Shown here: positions 22,244-31,093 of the stretch, piece by piece
Numbering within the stretch: position 1 is the stretch's first letter
Layout: each line of letters starts with the position of its first letter
NCBI GenBank assembly: GCA_002716825.1
Contig: PBCC01000069.1
Location: forward strand, 1 to 47,423
Length of the DNA: 47,423 nt
Direction: 5' to 3'
DNA from: Halobacteriovorax sp.
GTDB lineage: Bacteria; Bdellovibrionota; Bacteriovoracia; Bacteriovoracales; Bacteriovoracaceae
Translations under genes and position numbers: made by a program
Notes under the pieces: model-generated
What the model was told of the DNA's origin: nothing
What the model saw: the letters and a program-made list of their open reading frames with translations, nothing else
The model's database searches: none

Positions 22244-23385
22244 TACGGCTTCAAGGTTGCCGAGTATTTGGTGGTTACTTCTTGTGATAGCCAGTTATTT
22301 TGAGCTGCAAGTGTGAAGAATTTGTCGCATTGAATTGTAGGGTTTCCATTGGGGTATTCGCCAATGCCGTTACGATAGCGCACACAAGTATCAGCGTAAA
22401 AGCTAAAGTACTCAGGTAAGTGCCCGGCGATAAATTTAGCTAGTGTATCGCGCTTGAGAATATTACCCGAGTCAAAAAGCGTATCAGGAAGGGGATCAAG
22501 CTTTGCCAGTCTCTTTAAAAGAGTCTGTCTGCGTTTATAGTCTTGGCCTAGCTCTTTAACTACGGCCCAAGCAAGATTAAACGTTTTGCCAACCGATGGA
22601 CCTTCTAACAAATAGGTTGTGAGATAGAGGTCCTCATCACTTTGATCAATGGAGTCAAAGGCTTTGAGTACACGGTAGGAAATATTTCTAAGATCATTAC
22701 TGCTGGCGCTTAAGCCGCGAATGAAAAGTGGTTTCATCGCAATAAAGCAGGCTTCATGAATTGTTTGTGTGATTTCAGTTTTGATTTTAGAGCTATCTTC
22801 ACTGGCTAGAACTCTAGGAGCAATTTGGCTTAACACCCAGCTTTGGATGAAGTCTTTACGACAATAGAACTGTGAGATATCAGCTTGCAGCGATGGTAAA
22901 ATGTAATTTGAAATGTCTGCTCTTGGATCGTGGGTGGCCAAGACTTGGGCCAATAAGGTTCCATTGTCTGGATTTTTTCGACCAAGATGCCAAGCTTCGC
23001 TAGCTTGTTCGCGACAACCTGCTTGTTTTCGCTCATAACAATTTTTTAAATAGTCTAAAAGGTAAGCTTCACGCTTGGTATGAAAAAAGGCATCGGCCCT
23101 AAGTTCTGGCCAATCGCTCAGTACTTGGACGTATTGGTAAGTAGCGAGATCAAAGTCTTTTTTAGCGCGCAGATGGACCATATAGCCGGTGGCCATATTC
23201 CCGAGCATTTCACTCCAGACCTTGCTGCGCTCACTTGGTCTGATATCACGAGCGTGCTGTAAAAATTCACGGTAGGATTTTTGCCCTTCAAGCGCCTGTA
23301 AGTCCTCGAAAGTATAGGAGGCAAAAGCCGAAGTTAAGCCAAAAACCAAATAACTTAGAAGGCTCATTTTTACGAAGGTTTTCAT
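22243..23385 (-). CDS. Secreted helical hypothetical protein
   Basis: A 380-residue exported protein with a signal peptide ending TSAFA-SY. I chose ATG 23385 because the signal peptide starts there; the longer frame to 23529 adds 48 residues that do not look coding. The mature part is alpha-helical and shows repeated helical pairs reminiscent of HEAT/TPR solenoids (SYREFLQHARDIRPSERSKVW, YRVLKAFDSIDQ, TLLKRLAKLDP), but no family is certain. Its stop overlaps the DUF2914 gene start by one base, so the operon reads this gene, DUF2914, ndh, then the transporter. A perfect TATAAT lies six bases upstream. Confidence 0.75.
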   Translation of the reverse strand: MKTFVKMSLLSYLVFGLTSAFASYTFEDLQALEGQKSYREFLQHARDIRPSERSKVWSEMLGNMATGYMVHLRAKKDFDLATYQYVQVLSDWPELRADAFFHTKREAYLLDYLKNCYERKQAGCREQASEAWHLGRKNPDNGTLLAQVLATHDPRADISNYILPSLQADISQFYCRKDFIQSWVLSQIAPRVLASEDSSKIKTEITQTIHEACFIAMKPLFIRGLSASSNDLRNISYRVLKAFDSIDQSDEDLYLTTYLLEGPSVGKTFNLAWAVVKELGQDYKRRQTLLKRLAKLDPLPDTLFDSGNILKRDTLAKFIAGHLPEYFSFYADTCVRYRNGIGEYPNGNPTIQCDKFFTLAAQNNWLSQEVTTKYSATLKP

Positions 23386-23391
23386 AGCTAA

Positions 23392-23421
23392 ATTATAGAA
23401 AATACGTTCAACCTCCGTCAA
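23392..23421 (-). promoter_or_regulatory. Operon promoter with probable leaderless start
   Basis: On the minus strand: TTGACG (23421-23416), an 18-base spacer, TATAAT (23397-23392), six bases TTAGCT, then ATG. It matches consensus at 11 of 12 positions. There is no Shine-Dalgarno sequence. Confidence 0.75.
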
Positions 23422-23476
23422 TAAAACTAAATATCTGAGTGCGAACCTCCGATAAGACAATACACAGGAGGATCTC

Positions 23477-23782
23477 GTGTCTAGTGAAGCGGCTAAAAAA
23501 TACGATACATCAAAACGTGAAGAAGCCATGCTTTATGAAATGGAAGTGCGCAAAGAAAAAGAGCGCATTATCAAGGATCACGAAGAGCGCCGTGAAAAGT
23601 ATTTAAAATATTTAGCTGAGCGAAGAGAGGAAAGGCGGCTACGTGTCTGGCAAAAAGCCTTTTTAGGTTTGATTGCCCTTAGCTTTTCTTTTTGTATGGT
23701 CTTATTGCTTTGTTCATTTCATCCAAGTGGCAAGGTCTGGGTACACGAATTTCTCTACCAGGTGCTTAGTTTAAAATTATAG
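23477..23782 (+). CDS. Small charged protein with C-terminal membrane anchor
   Basis: A 101-residue protein starting at GTG with AGGAGG five bases upstream. Residues 1-60 are an uninterrupted charged helix (EEAMLYEMEVRKEKERIIKD…, repeated EER/RR blocks), probably a coiled coil. Residues ~63-88 are a single membrane helix (FLGLIALSFSFCMVLLLC). This topology is a tail-anchored or short-tail membrane scaffold. There is no recognisable family. It is divergent from the operon at 23385, with 91 bases between. Confidence 0.75.
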   Translation: MSSEAAKKYDTSKREEAMLYEMEVRKEKERIIKDHEERREKYLKYLAERREERRLRVWQKAFLGLIALSFSFCMVLLLCSFHPSGKVWVHEFLYQVLSLKL

Positions 23783-23859
23783 TTGGAACAATCTGCCCGC
23801 CGCACTGGTCCTACATAAAATTTGGCACAATAAGAGGGTAGATCAATCAGGAGAATTTC

Positions 23860-24447
23860 ATGAAATGGCTTATCGCTCTTCTTCCACTTCTTTGGAGCGC
23901 TCACGGAGCAAGTCTGGCCGCGGCCGAAGGTGATTGCGGCGATTGTAATGCTGCTCTTATGACCGATACAGGTGTGGGATCTAGCAATCTTCAAGTCATC
24001 TCTGGGGTTTCAAGAGCGCTTGCTTCAGCCACGCCAGATAAAGACGAGCAACAAATTTTTTGCCAAGAGTTTCATGACAATAGCTTCTCTGGCTTACAAG
24101 CAAAGGTAACTGAGTTTGGCTACGACCTTCACCAAATCTATAATAGTGTAAGTTGCGATAGCCAGACCAAGGCTGATCTTATTCGTCATCGTGCCAGTGA
24201 TGCAACAGCTGCAACAGACCTCATGTCGTTAGCGCGCTATTATATTCGTGAAAAAAATGATCCAGAAGGGCTTAAAGCTATTTTTAATAAAGTCATTGAT
24301 AATCCGGGCAAACCGCGTGGAACCCTCTTGGATTTTATCGACTATTACTCTTCAAACCCAAATTTGACTGAAATTGATAAAGATAAGTTTAGTCGCTACG
24401 AATCCACCATTAAACGTTTTGGCGGCAAGCGCGAGTCGGAGCTTTAA
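23860..24447 (+). CDS. Secreted Cys-pair protein
   Basis: A 195-residue exported protein. The leader LLPLLWSAHGASLAAAE is followed by EGDCGDCNAA, a CxxC motif at the start of the mature protein. The rest is a mixed helical region without an obvious family (CQEFHDNSFSGLQAK … RYYIREKNDPEGL …). CAGGAGAA precedes the ATG. The downstream gene also begins its mature part with NDCVDCGN and CNDCNC, so the two share an N-terminal CxxC theme and are only 3 bases apart, probably a working pair. Confidence 0.75.
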   Translation: MKWLIALLPLLWSAHGASLAAAEGDCGDCNAALMTDTGVGSSNLQVISGVSRALASATPDKDEQQIFCQEFHDNSFSGLQAKVTEFGYDLHQIYNSVSCDSQTKADLIRHRASDATAATDLMSLARYYIREKNDPEGLKAIFNKVIDNPGKPRGTLLDFIDYYSSNPNLTEIDKDKFSRYESTIKRFGGKRESEL

Positions 24448-24450
24448 TTC

Positions 24451-26817
24451 ATGCTAAGACTACTCGCTGGATTTATTCTTATTAGTTCGACTTCATTATT
24501 TGCAACAAATGATTGCGTCGATTGCGGCAATATGATCTCCGGCTTTCCTACTATGAGTTCGGTGCAAGAGGCGAGCTGTAATGATTGCAATTGTTATACA
24601 CGAACACATGACGAAGCATTAAATGAGCTCTTGCCAGAGCGTGCCACGCTAGTAAAGAGTCTTTTGAAAAATGATTTTGTGAAATTCAATAGAGAAGCAA
24701 CAAAGAGTCTGGCGCGACTAGATCAAATTCTTAAGTCTCAATATCAAATTCTTAAGTCTCAATCGACTGGAAGCTTTAAATCTTGTTCATTGTTAGATAT
24801 CAAACAAAGAGTATCTGCGTGCCCTAACGGCACTCCAAGTGAAAAGCATTTAACTGAAGTTTTTGGCGTCGACTCAATTGATACTTATCTCTCAAGTCTA
24901 GGACAAAACTTTGCTGAAACCGAAGGCTCTGTCTCAGGCACTTCAAAGTCGTGTTTAAGCGCAAAAGAGCTGGATCAAGTTAATTCAAATCGCATCAAAT
25001 TAAATATTGCTAAACCTCTTTTAAACCGCATGAAAGACGCTAAGACTGAGCTTAAGGCTTATTTTGATTCAGGTAAAAAGCTTTCAGATCTTGATATAAG
25101 GTCTAAAGATAATCAAGTCATTATCAATTTTATTGCCGATGCCTCGATTGATCCGGCCCTATCGGCCATTTTTCGCGATGAAGCTGTTTTAAAACATATT
25201 ATTGATAACCTAGAGACAATTTCAAGCAGCGACGGATCGATTTTAGATTTTTTTACTTCTCAGGTTTATACCCAGTTTCCTAGCGTGATTGAACATACAA
25301 AAGCTGAAATGGATGATCTCTGTGGTTCACTCATGAACTCTGTAGTTGAGCTAGCCTGCGCTGGAGACTCTTTGGCTTTTCAACAAAATGGCGAAGTATC
25401 TAAATATGCTTTCGAATATAACCCAAGTGATCACGCTTCTGGATTTGATTCTATGTTTGTTAATGACGAAGGCCGTGATGTTTTAAATACTAATTATGTG
25501 AATCATATTTATTGGTGCGCCGGTAAGAGCTGTCAAAGTGATAAATCTCCCACCGTTTGTGGCAAAGTTCCAGATACTAAAATGCTGGATGAGACTCTTC
25601 AATTCATAACCGACGGTGCTAGTATTGATAGCATCAAAACTCGAATAGCTCCAAGCTTCGACGCCAACTCTCTTTGTAAACTAGCTGATTGCTCAGGCAC
25701 TCAAGAGCAAATGAATGCCTGCTATGAAGGTGTTCGCACAGAATTAGGTGCAGATGCCGATGGCATTCTACTGTCCTATTCAAGAGTACAAAATCAAACA
25801 ACAGCAAGTAGCAATTCATCTGAGCCTGCGACTGGTTTTAGTCGCTCTGAATTTGCAGCCAACTTTCTAGGAAGCTACTCGCCAACACCTATTGAGCCCG
25901 CTTCGCCGACACCGGCACCAAGTGCAGCACAAGAGTCTCAGTCGACGGCAGCGAATACATCTTCGGCGGCAACAACGAATGAACGTCCGGCCAGACGTGT
26001 GGTCACAGCTGATCAAGCTTTTCAAGAATTTATGAATTCGCGTTTTGATTCTATTGCAAGTTCATCATCAAACTTTACCCCTCCATCTGTCGCTAGAAAT
26101 AATACAGCTTCTAGTTCAACTTCTAGCTCAAGTACTTCAAGTGGACAAAGTAGACGCGAAGCTCAAGCAAGACGTGCTCTTGATCAAGCGTCGAATACGA
26201 TTGAAGAGCTAAGAGAAGGCTACAGGCAAAGCGCTTTTGATCGCATGCAACGTCTAGTGGATCAAGCCGCGCGAAATTCTACTGTAAATAGCAGCGCGAC
26301 TGGTTTTAACGGTTTTGGTGGAAGCTCAAGCACAACAAATTCAACTGCTGCCACGAGAAGAAATATCAATGCAAGCGCTTCGGTGACTCCAAGTTCTGGT
26401 GAGTCTGATTCTACCGCGCAGGTGAATGCAGGTAATACAAGCTCAGGTCGCTCTCCAGCGGCGATCGGTGGAGCCAATGCGGCAGCCTCTGCGGCAGCAA
26501 GCTCAGCTTCTGCAGCTCGCGTGGTAACCGCTGATGATGGCGTACAAACACTCAATGTGAAAGCCAGCGAACTGCCAAGAATTACACCTGATAGTGTGCA
26601 AAACTTTGGAGTTGATACGAACAAGCCGTTTAATATTGCAGTTAAAGTTGAACAGGAAACTTATCTTGTGCAGGTGCGACCGGCCATGCTCGCTGGTACT
26701 CGTATGCTTGAGCCAATGCTTGATCAGCTAACACCACAACTACGAGCTCAGGTACTTAAGAGTCCTCTGTTTAATCAGTATCGCCAATATCTCCTAGAGC
26801 AACTCGTAAGTAATTGA
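24451..26817 (+). CDS. Large secreted Ser/Ala-rich protein
   Basis: A 788-residue exported protein. The signal peptide ends STSLFA-TN, and cysteine motifs NDCVDCGN and CNDCNC follow. The middle (~40-440) is a helical domain with several scattered Cys. Residues ~470-695 are low-complexity Ser/Thr/Ala/Asn-rich (SSSTSSSSTSSG, AAASAAASSASAA), broken by a charged helix (RRALDQASNTIEELREG). The end (~700-788) is a folded-looking domain RVVTADDGVQTLNVKASELP … QVRPAMLAGTRML. No family recognised. The low-complexity part looks like an extended linker to the cell surface. It is coupled to the previous gene. Confidence 0.75.
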   Translation: MLRLLAGFILISSTSLFATNDCVDCGNMISGFPTMSSVQEASCNDCNCYTRTHDEALNELLPERATLVKSLLKNDFVKFNREATKSLARLDQILKSQYQILKSQSTGSFKSCSLLDIKQRVSACPNGTPSEKHLTEVFGVDSIDTYLSSLGQNFAETEGSVSGTSKSCLSAKELDQVNSNRIKLNIAKPLLNRMKDAKTELKAYFDSGKKLSDLDIRSKDNQVIINFIADASIDPALSAIFRDEAVLKHIIDNLETISSSDGSILDFFTSQVYTQFPSVIEHTKAEMDDLCGSLMNSVVELACAGDSLAFQQNGEVSKYAFEYNPSDHASGFDSMFVNDEGRDVLNTNYVNHIYWCAGKSCQSDKSPTVCGKVPDTKMLDETLQFITDGASIDSIKTRIAPSFDANSLCKLADCSGTQEQMNACYEGVRTELGADADGILLSYSRVQNQTTASSNSSEPATGFSRSEFAANFLGSYSPTPIEPASPTPAPSAAQESQSTAANTSSAATTNERPARRVVTADQAFQEFMNSRFDSIASSSSNFTPPSVARNNTASSSTSSSSTSSGQSRREAQARRALDQASNTIEELREGYRQSAFDRMQRLVDQAARNSTVNSSATGFNGFGGSSSTTNSTAATRRNINASASVTPSSGESDSTAQVNAGNTSSGRSPAAIGGANAAASAAASSASAARVVTADDGVQTLNVKASELPRITPDSVQNFGVDTNKPFNIAVKVEQETYLVQVRPAMLAGTRMLEPMLDQLTPQLRAQVLKSPLFNQYRQYLLEQLVSN
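24724..24765 (+). repeat. 21-base tandem duplication
   Basis: CAAATTCTTAAGTCTCAATA plus one base, then CAAATTCTTAAGTCTCAATC plus one base: two 21-base units giving QILKSQY/QILKSQS. A small in-frame duplication. Confidence 0.75.
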
Positions 26818-26913
26818 TTTTACTCTGAGTTCTCCCTTTACCTCTGATAAAATTCGCCGTATTTTATGCCCTTAACTTCTTGAATTTACTTCGACTGTAG
26901 AAGAGGCAACGTC

Positions 26914-29900
26914 ATGACTGAAAATCCTCCCTTGGGCACCCAAGTTGTTCTCCATAATCTCTTTCCAAAACTTGTTGAGGCCAAGCTGGCTAATGATTGG
27001 AAGCTAGTCTTTGATGAAACTTTTAAAGATCTACTCTTTGGTGATCAGCAGTTAGAGAAGTCAATTGCACAAGAGCTTGATGCTTGGGCCAGTCTGCTTC
27101 CAGGTAGGAATGATCGCCGCCAAATCTTAATCAAGTCGACGCCGTTTTTAATGGGTGTATTTGACGATGAGAAGTCTATTCGATTGTATTCTCCAAGATT
27201 GTCTCAGGAATTATTTCTAATCCAAGAATATCAAAAATTAGCTGAGTCTGATCTTTCTGATGCTAACTACCTGACGTTCTTAGAGCATGTTGAAAAAGCA
27301 GCAGCACTTTCAACCCAAGATTTTCCTTCAGAGATTGAAGTCATTACGGCCCAGCACTCACTAGTTAATTTACTTACTGATCAAGATAATCGCGAAATTG
27401 AAACGATCATGAGCGCGACCATTGATCGACTTTTATCTCGGCTTAATGAATATAAGCCTTCACTTTTCGAGCGTATCTCAGACTTTGGTCTGACTCTAAC
27501 AGCTCGCTACGCTTTGATTCGAATTCACTTATTAAAATTCTTAGCGATTCTACCTTCTTTGGACCACGATTTAGCAGGTCATGAAGTGAAAAGGATTCTG
27601 CTTGAATCTCTTAGACGCCTAGCTGAGGACTCAAGAGAAGCGAAACGCACGAAGAGAAAAGGTCAGCTTCGAGGCCTTCCAAATATTTATATTACAATGT
27701 TTAGTCTTGTTCGTGGAATTTCAGCGCTTATGCCTGCAGGTCTTTTGGCATCATTGGTGCGAACTTCAGTTCGTTTTATGGCCAAGCGATTTATTGCAGG
27801 GGAAACGATTGAAACCGCCTCTGATGCCATTGGCTCACTCGCTAAATCAAAGCGCGACGTCACTCTTGATCAGCTGGGAGAGTTGGTCGTTTCGGAAAAA
27901 GAAGCCGATCATTATAAAGACGAAGTTCTAAAGCTGGTTCGCGGCTTTGATTTACACGTTAAAAAAGGCGCAAAGAACTTGTCGGGGATTAATCGCGCTC
28001 ATGTTTCGATCAAGGTCTCGGCCCTCGCTTCTGACTTTAAACCAGAGGCCTTTGATTATTCCTATGAATTGGTGGCGCCAAGACTTAAGGAAATCCTTCT
28101 CACTGCTAAAGAATGCGAAGTCTTTATCAATATCGATGCTGAACATTACCACTATAGAGACATCGTTTTTAAAATTTGGAAAAAAGTCTTATTAGATACT
28201 CCAGAGCTCCATGATTTTGCTGCTACTGGTATTGTTATTCAAGCCTACCTTCGAGACGCGTTTATTCATCTTAAGGACGTCATTGAGCTCGCAAAACAGC
28301 GAAAATTGATAATGCCAGTACGTCTTGTCAAAGGCGCTTACTGGGACGCTGAAACAGTTGAGGCTCAAGCTCAAGGTCATAATGCTCCTGAGTTTCTAAA
28401 CAAGGAAGAGACCGATATCCACTTTAGACAGATTATCTGGGAGATTTATAAAGCTCATCCTCATTTGCAACTTTGTTTGGCCTCACATAATTTCGCTGAT
28501 CACGCCTATGCAGAAGTACTTAGGAAAAAACACTTCTCTACAACTCCTGAAATCGAGCACCAATGCTTACATATGACTTACGAGGCTCTTTCGTGTGCTA
28601 TGGCAAAGCTTGGCTGGTGTGTGCGCAATTATGTTCCTATTGGTTCATTGATTGTAGGTATGGCATATCTCGTAAGACGTATTATGGAAAACTCCTCTCA
28701 AGTCGGGGTATTAACCATTATGCGTTCGCATAAAAAGCAATTATCACTCATTTCTCCTATTGATATCCATCTTGAAAAGATTGAAAAAGGTGAGCTAGTT
28801 CGCGATGTGGTTCAAGAAGCCTTAACCGATAAATTTTGTAATGTCGCAACCGTAAGACATTATCTAGATTGTGAGCGCGAGCCACTCAATCACGCTATTG
28901 CCAATATTCAACTTGGTATTGATTTCACCAATAAGTTTCTGTGCACTGATAGTAAGCAGGTTATCGTCAGTTCCTCTGACCCGACAAAAATTGTAGGTGA
29001 AATTATTTTTGCCAATGCTAACGACGCCGATAAAGCGGTCGAGGCGACCTATGCCGCTTACGCAAGGGGAGATTGGGCTCAAGGCTCTTGGCATAAGCGC
29101 GCTAGCATCTTGGCCAAGGCTGCTAATTTGATGCTTTCCAAACGTAGTGAACTCTCTGCGCTCATTGTCTATGAAGCCGGAAAGACTCCAGCTGAAGCTC
29201 TAGGCGATGTTGATGAGGCCATTGATTTTTTAAACTTCTACGCCCGTGAAGAGCGAAAAGTTCATCGTCACGCTGAGATGGGAAGTCGAGGTGTCGTTGT
29301 TGCAATTACCCCATGGAATTTTCCAATTGCTATTCCATGCGGCATGATCACTGCGCCTTTGGTGACAGGTAATACGGTTATACTTAAATCAGCTGAGCAA
29401 ACACCTCTTATCGCCCAAGCCTTGGTGAATATCTTGCACGCCGCAGGTGTTCCTGAAGATGTTCTTATTCATCTGCCAGGACTTGGCGAAACAGTAGGGG
29501 ACCGCTTAGTCAAACATGCCAAAGTTGGAACAGTGGTCTTTACTGGATCTAAAAATGTTGGCGTCATGATTTATCAAAATATGGCCGGCAAGTTGGTTGA
29601 AAACCCATTAACCAAGCAGAAGTATCTCGCCTCCGCAATTACCGAGATGGGCGGGAAAAATGCCACCATCGTAACCGAAAACGCCGAACTCGATGAAACC
29701 GTCGCAGGTATTTTGTATTCGGCCTTTGGCCACGCTGGACAAAAATGTTCGGCTTGTTCTCGTGTTCTCGTTGCCAATGCAGTGAAAGATCGCTTAATCG
29801 AGCGTCTTCGCGAAGCGGTCTCAGACCTCAAAGTTGGTCAGGCCTTCAATTGGTCAACCTTTGTTAATCCAGTCATTACTAAAGAAGATCAGGATCGACT

Positions 29901-30873
29901 TAAACTCCAGATTAAAGAAGCCGCTCAAGAGGCTAAAGACTTTGGTGGGAAAGTTATTATCGATCGATCTGATGAAGAACTCCCTGGCTACTGCGTAGGT
30001 CCAGCCGTCTTTGAAGTGCCATATGCTAGGGCGCTTAATAGCGATAGCTTTGCTGCTAAAGAGCTCTTTGGTCCAGTCATTCATATTGTTGGCTATGATA
30101 CGAGAGAGCAGGCGCTAGAGCTTTTTAATAGCACCCAATACGCTTTGACTGGTGGGATTTTCAGTCAATCTCAAGATCATATTGATTTTTACACGTCGAG
30201 AATGGAATGCGGTAACTTATATGTGAATCGTGGCATCACTGGTGCTCGTGTTGCAATTGAACCCTTTGGAGGATTTAAACTCTCAGGAACTGGGCCAAAG
30301 GCCGGTTCACGTCATTACGTTCCTCGCTTTCATCTTCCCATCAATTCAGGTGTTGTTCTTGCTGAAAACTCTATCGTAGATGAGGGAACAGACTATGATT
30401 TCCCTGTTTGTGTGCCAAGCGGACTGAAAGTTTACAGAAGAAAAGATCGCGTCACTCGCGGTATCAATGCTTTCTTGCACCAGTTTGAATCTCTTACCGG
30501 AGAGATTCGCGGTGAAGTTAAAGATACACTCAAGAAGTTTGCTGAGTGGAATGATAAGTTCCTGCCTAATTATTTATTGAAAGATCGCCCTAATCGTAAG
30601 ATCCCTGGTCAACTCAGCTTTGACTCTCACAGACTGCCTGCTCAGACAGCGCTACTCGTTTCATTTACAAAGCGTCCAGACCTTCGCACCTGGCTACAAT
30701 TCTTTGGTGCACTGTATGTTGGAACAGGTATTAGTATTGTCTGTCGCTCACAAGAGTCCTATGCACTTTGGGCAAGACTCATTGATCTTCTTCACGCATC
30801 AGGTGTTTCTAAGCATAATGTGGATGCCTATTATGTGAGTGAGGAAAGATTAGAGAAATCTTTGGCCAGCTAG
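26914..30873 (+). CDS. putA: Bifunctional proline dehydrogenase / P5C dehydrogenase (PutA), amber-truncated
   Basis: A 1319-residue frame up to a TAG. The N-terminal ~300 residues are helical with no ribbon-helix-helix repressor domain. The PRODH barrel (~330-650) has FINIDAEHYHYRD, RLVKGAYWDAE (Arg470, Lys473, Tyr476) and LASHN. The P5C dehydrogenase domain (~690-1150) has TPWNFPIAIP, FTGSKNVG, EMGGKNA and GHAGQKCSACSR with catalytic Cys945. The rest is a C-terminal ALDH-superfamily-like domain. It oxidises proline to glutamate via FAD and NAD. The TAG at 30871 is followed in the same frame by a further 72 codons ending in the typical PutA C-terminus. AGAGG lies upstream of the ATG. It heads an operon with proC. 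Confidence 0.95.
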   Translation: MTENPPLGTQVVLHNLFPKLVEAKLANDWKLVFDETFKDLLFGDQQLEKSIAQELDAWASLLPGRNDRRQILIKSTPFLMGVFDDEKSIRLYSPRLSQELFLIQEYQKLAESDLSDANYLTFLEHVEKAAALSTQDFPSEIEVITAQHSLVNLLTDQDNREIETIMSATIDRLLSRLNEYKPSLFERISDFGLTLTARYALIRIHLLKFLAILPSLDHDLAGHEVKRILLESLRRLAEDSREAKRTKRKGQLRGLPNIYITMFSLVRGISALMPAGLLASLVRTSVRFMAKRFIAGETIETASDAIGSLAKSKRDVTLDQLGELVVSEKEADHYKDEVLKLVRGFDLHVKKGAKNLSGINRAHVSIKVSALASDFKPEAFDYSYELVAPRLKEILLTAKECEVFINIDAEHYHYRDIVFKIWKKVLLDTPELHDFAATGIVIQAYLRDAFIHLKDVIELAKQRKLIMPVRLVKGAYWDAETVEAQAQGHNAPEFLNKEETDIHFRQIIWEIYKAHPHLQLCLASHNFADHAYAEVLRKKHFSTTPEIEHQCLHMTYEALSCAMAKLGWCVRNYVPIGSLIVGMAYLVRRIMENSSQVGVLTIMRSHKKQLSLISPIDIHLEKIEKGELVRDVVQEALTDKFCNVATVRHYLDCEREPLNHAIANIQLGIDFTNKFLCTDSKQVIVSSSDPTKIVGEIIFANANDADKAVEATYAAYARGDWAQGSWHKRASILAKAANLMLSKRSELSALIVYEAGKTPAEALGDVDEAIDFLNFYAREERKVHRHAEMGSRGVVVAITPWNFPIAIPCGMITAPLVTGNTVILKSAEQTPLIAQALVNILHAAGVPEDVLIHLPGLGETVGDRLVKHAKVGTVVFTGSKNVGVMIYQNMAGKLVENPLTKQKYLASAITEMGGKNATIVTENAELDETVAGILYSAFGHAGQKCSACSRVLVANAVKDRLIERLREAVSDLKVGQAFNWSTFVNPVITKEDQDRLKLQIKEAAQEAKDFGGKVIIDRSDEELPGYCVGPAVFEVPYARALNSDSFAAKELFGPVIHIVGYDTREQALELFNSTQYALTGGIFSQSQDHIDFYTSRMECGNLYVNRGITGARVAIEPFGGFKLSGTGPKAGSRHYVPRFHLPINSGVVLAENSIVDEGTDYDFPVCVPSGLKVYRRKDRVTRGINAFLHQFESLTGEIRGEVKDTLKKFAEWNDKFLPNYLLKDRPNRKIPGQLSFDSHRLPAQTALLVSFTKRPDLRTWLQFFGALYVGTGISIVCRSQESYALWARLIDLLHASGVSKHNVDAYYVSEERLEKSLAS

Positions 30874-31092
30874 CAGTGGCCAGTGGTCATTGTCGATGGA
30901 ACAATAGAGCAGGCCGCTTGGGTATCAGTAAGAGCCAACAAAAATATTAATGAACAATTAGTTAGTGTATTATCTCCTTATGATGCTCCGTCTACTGGCA
31001 ACGTTAAAGGCTTTTTAAGGCCCTATATACGTCCAAGATCTTTTGCTGTGAATATCATGCGACATGGAGCCCCACTAGATCTGGAGGTCTAG
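30874..31092 (+). pseudogene. Detached C-terminal tail of PutA (in-frame after TAG)
   Basis: 72 codons in the same frame as putA, directly after TAG 30871-30873, starting QWPVVIVDGTIEQAAW and ending RPRSFAVNIMRHGAPLDLEV. The RSFxxNxMRHGAPLxLE motif is the conserved C-terminal motif of long PutA proteins, which contacts the aldehyde dehydrogenase domain. There is no Shine-Dalgarno sequence or good start, so it is not an independent gene. Full readthrough would give about 1392 residues. GGAGGT inside the last codons serves as the ribosome site of proC. Whether this is readthrough, a fresh nonsense mutation or a sequencing error is open. Confidence 0.8.
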
Positions 31093-31093
31093 C

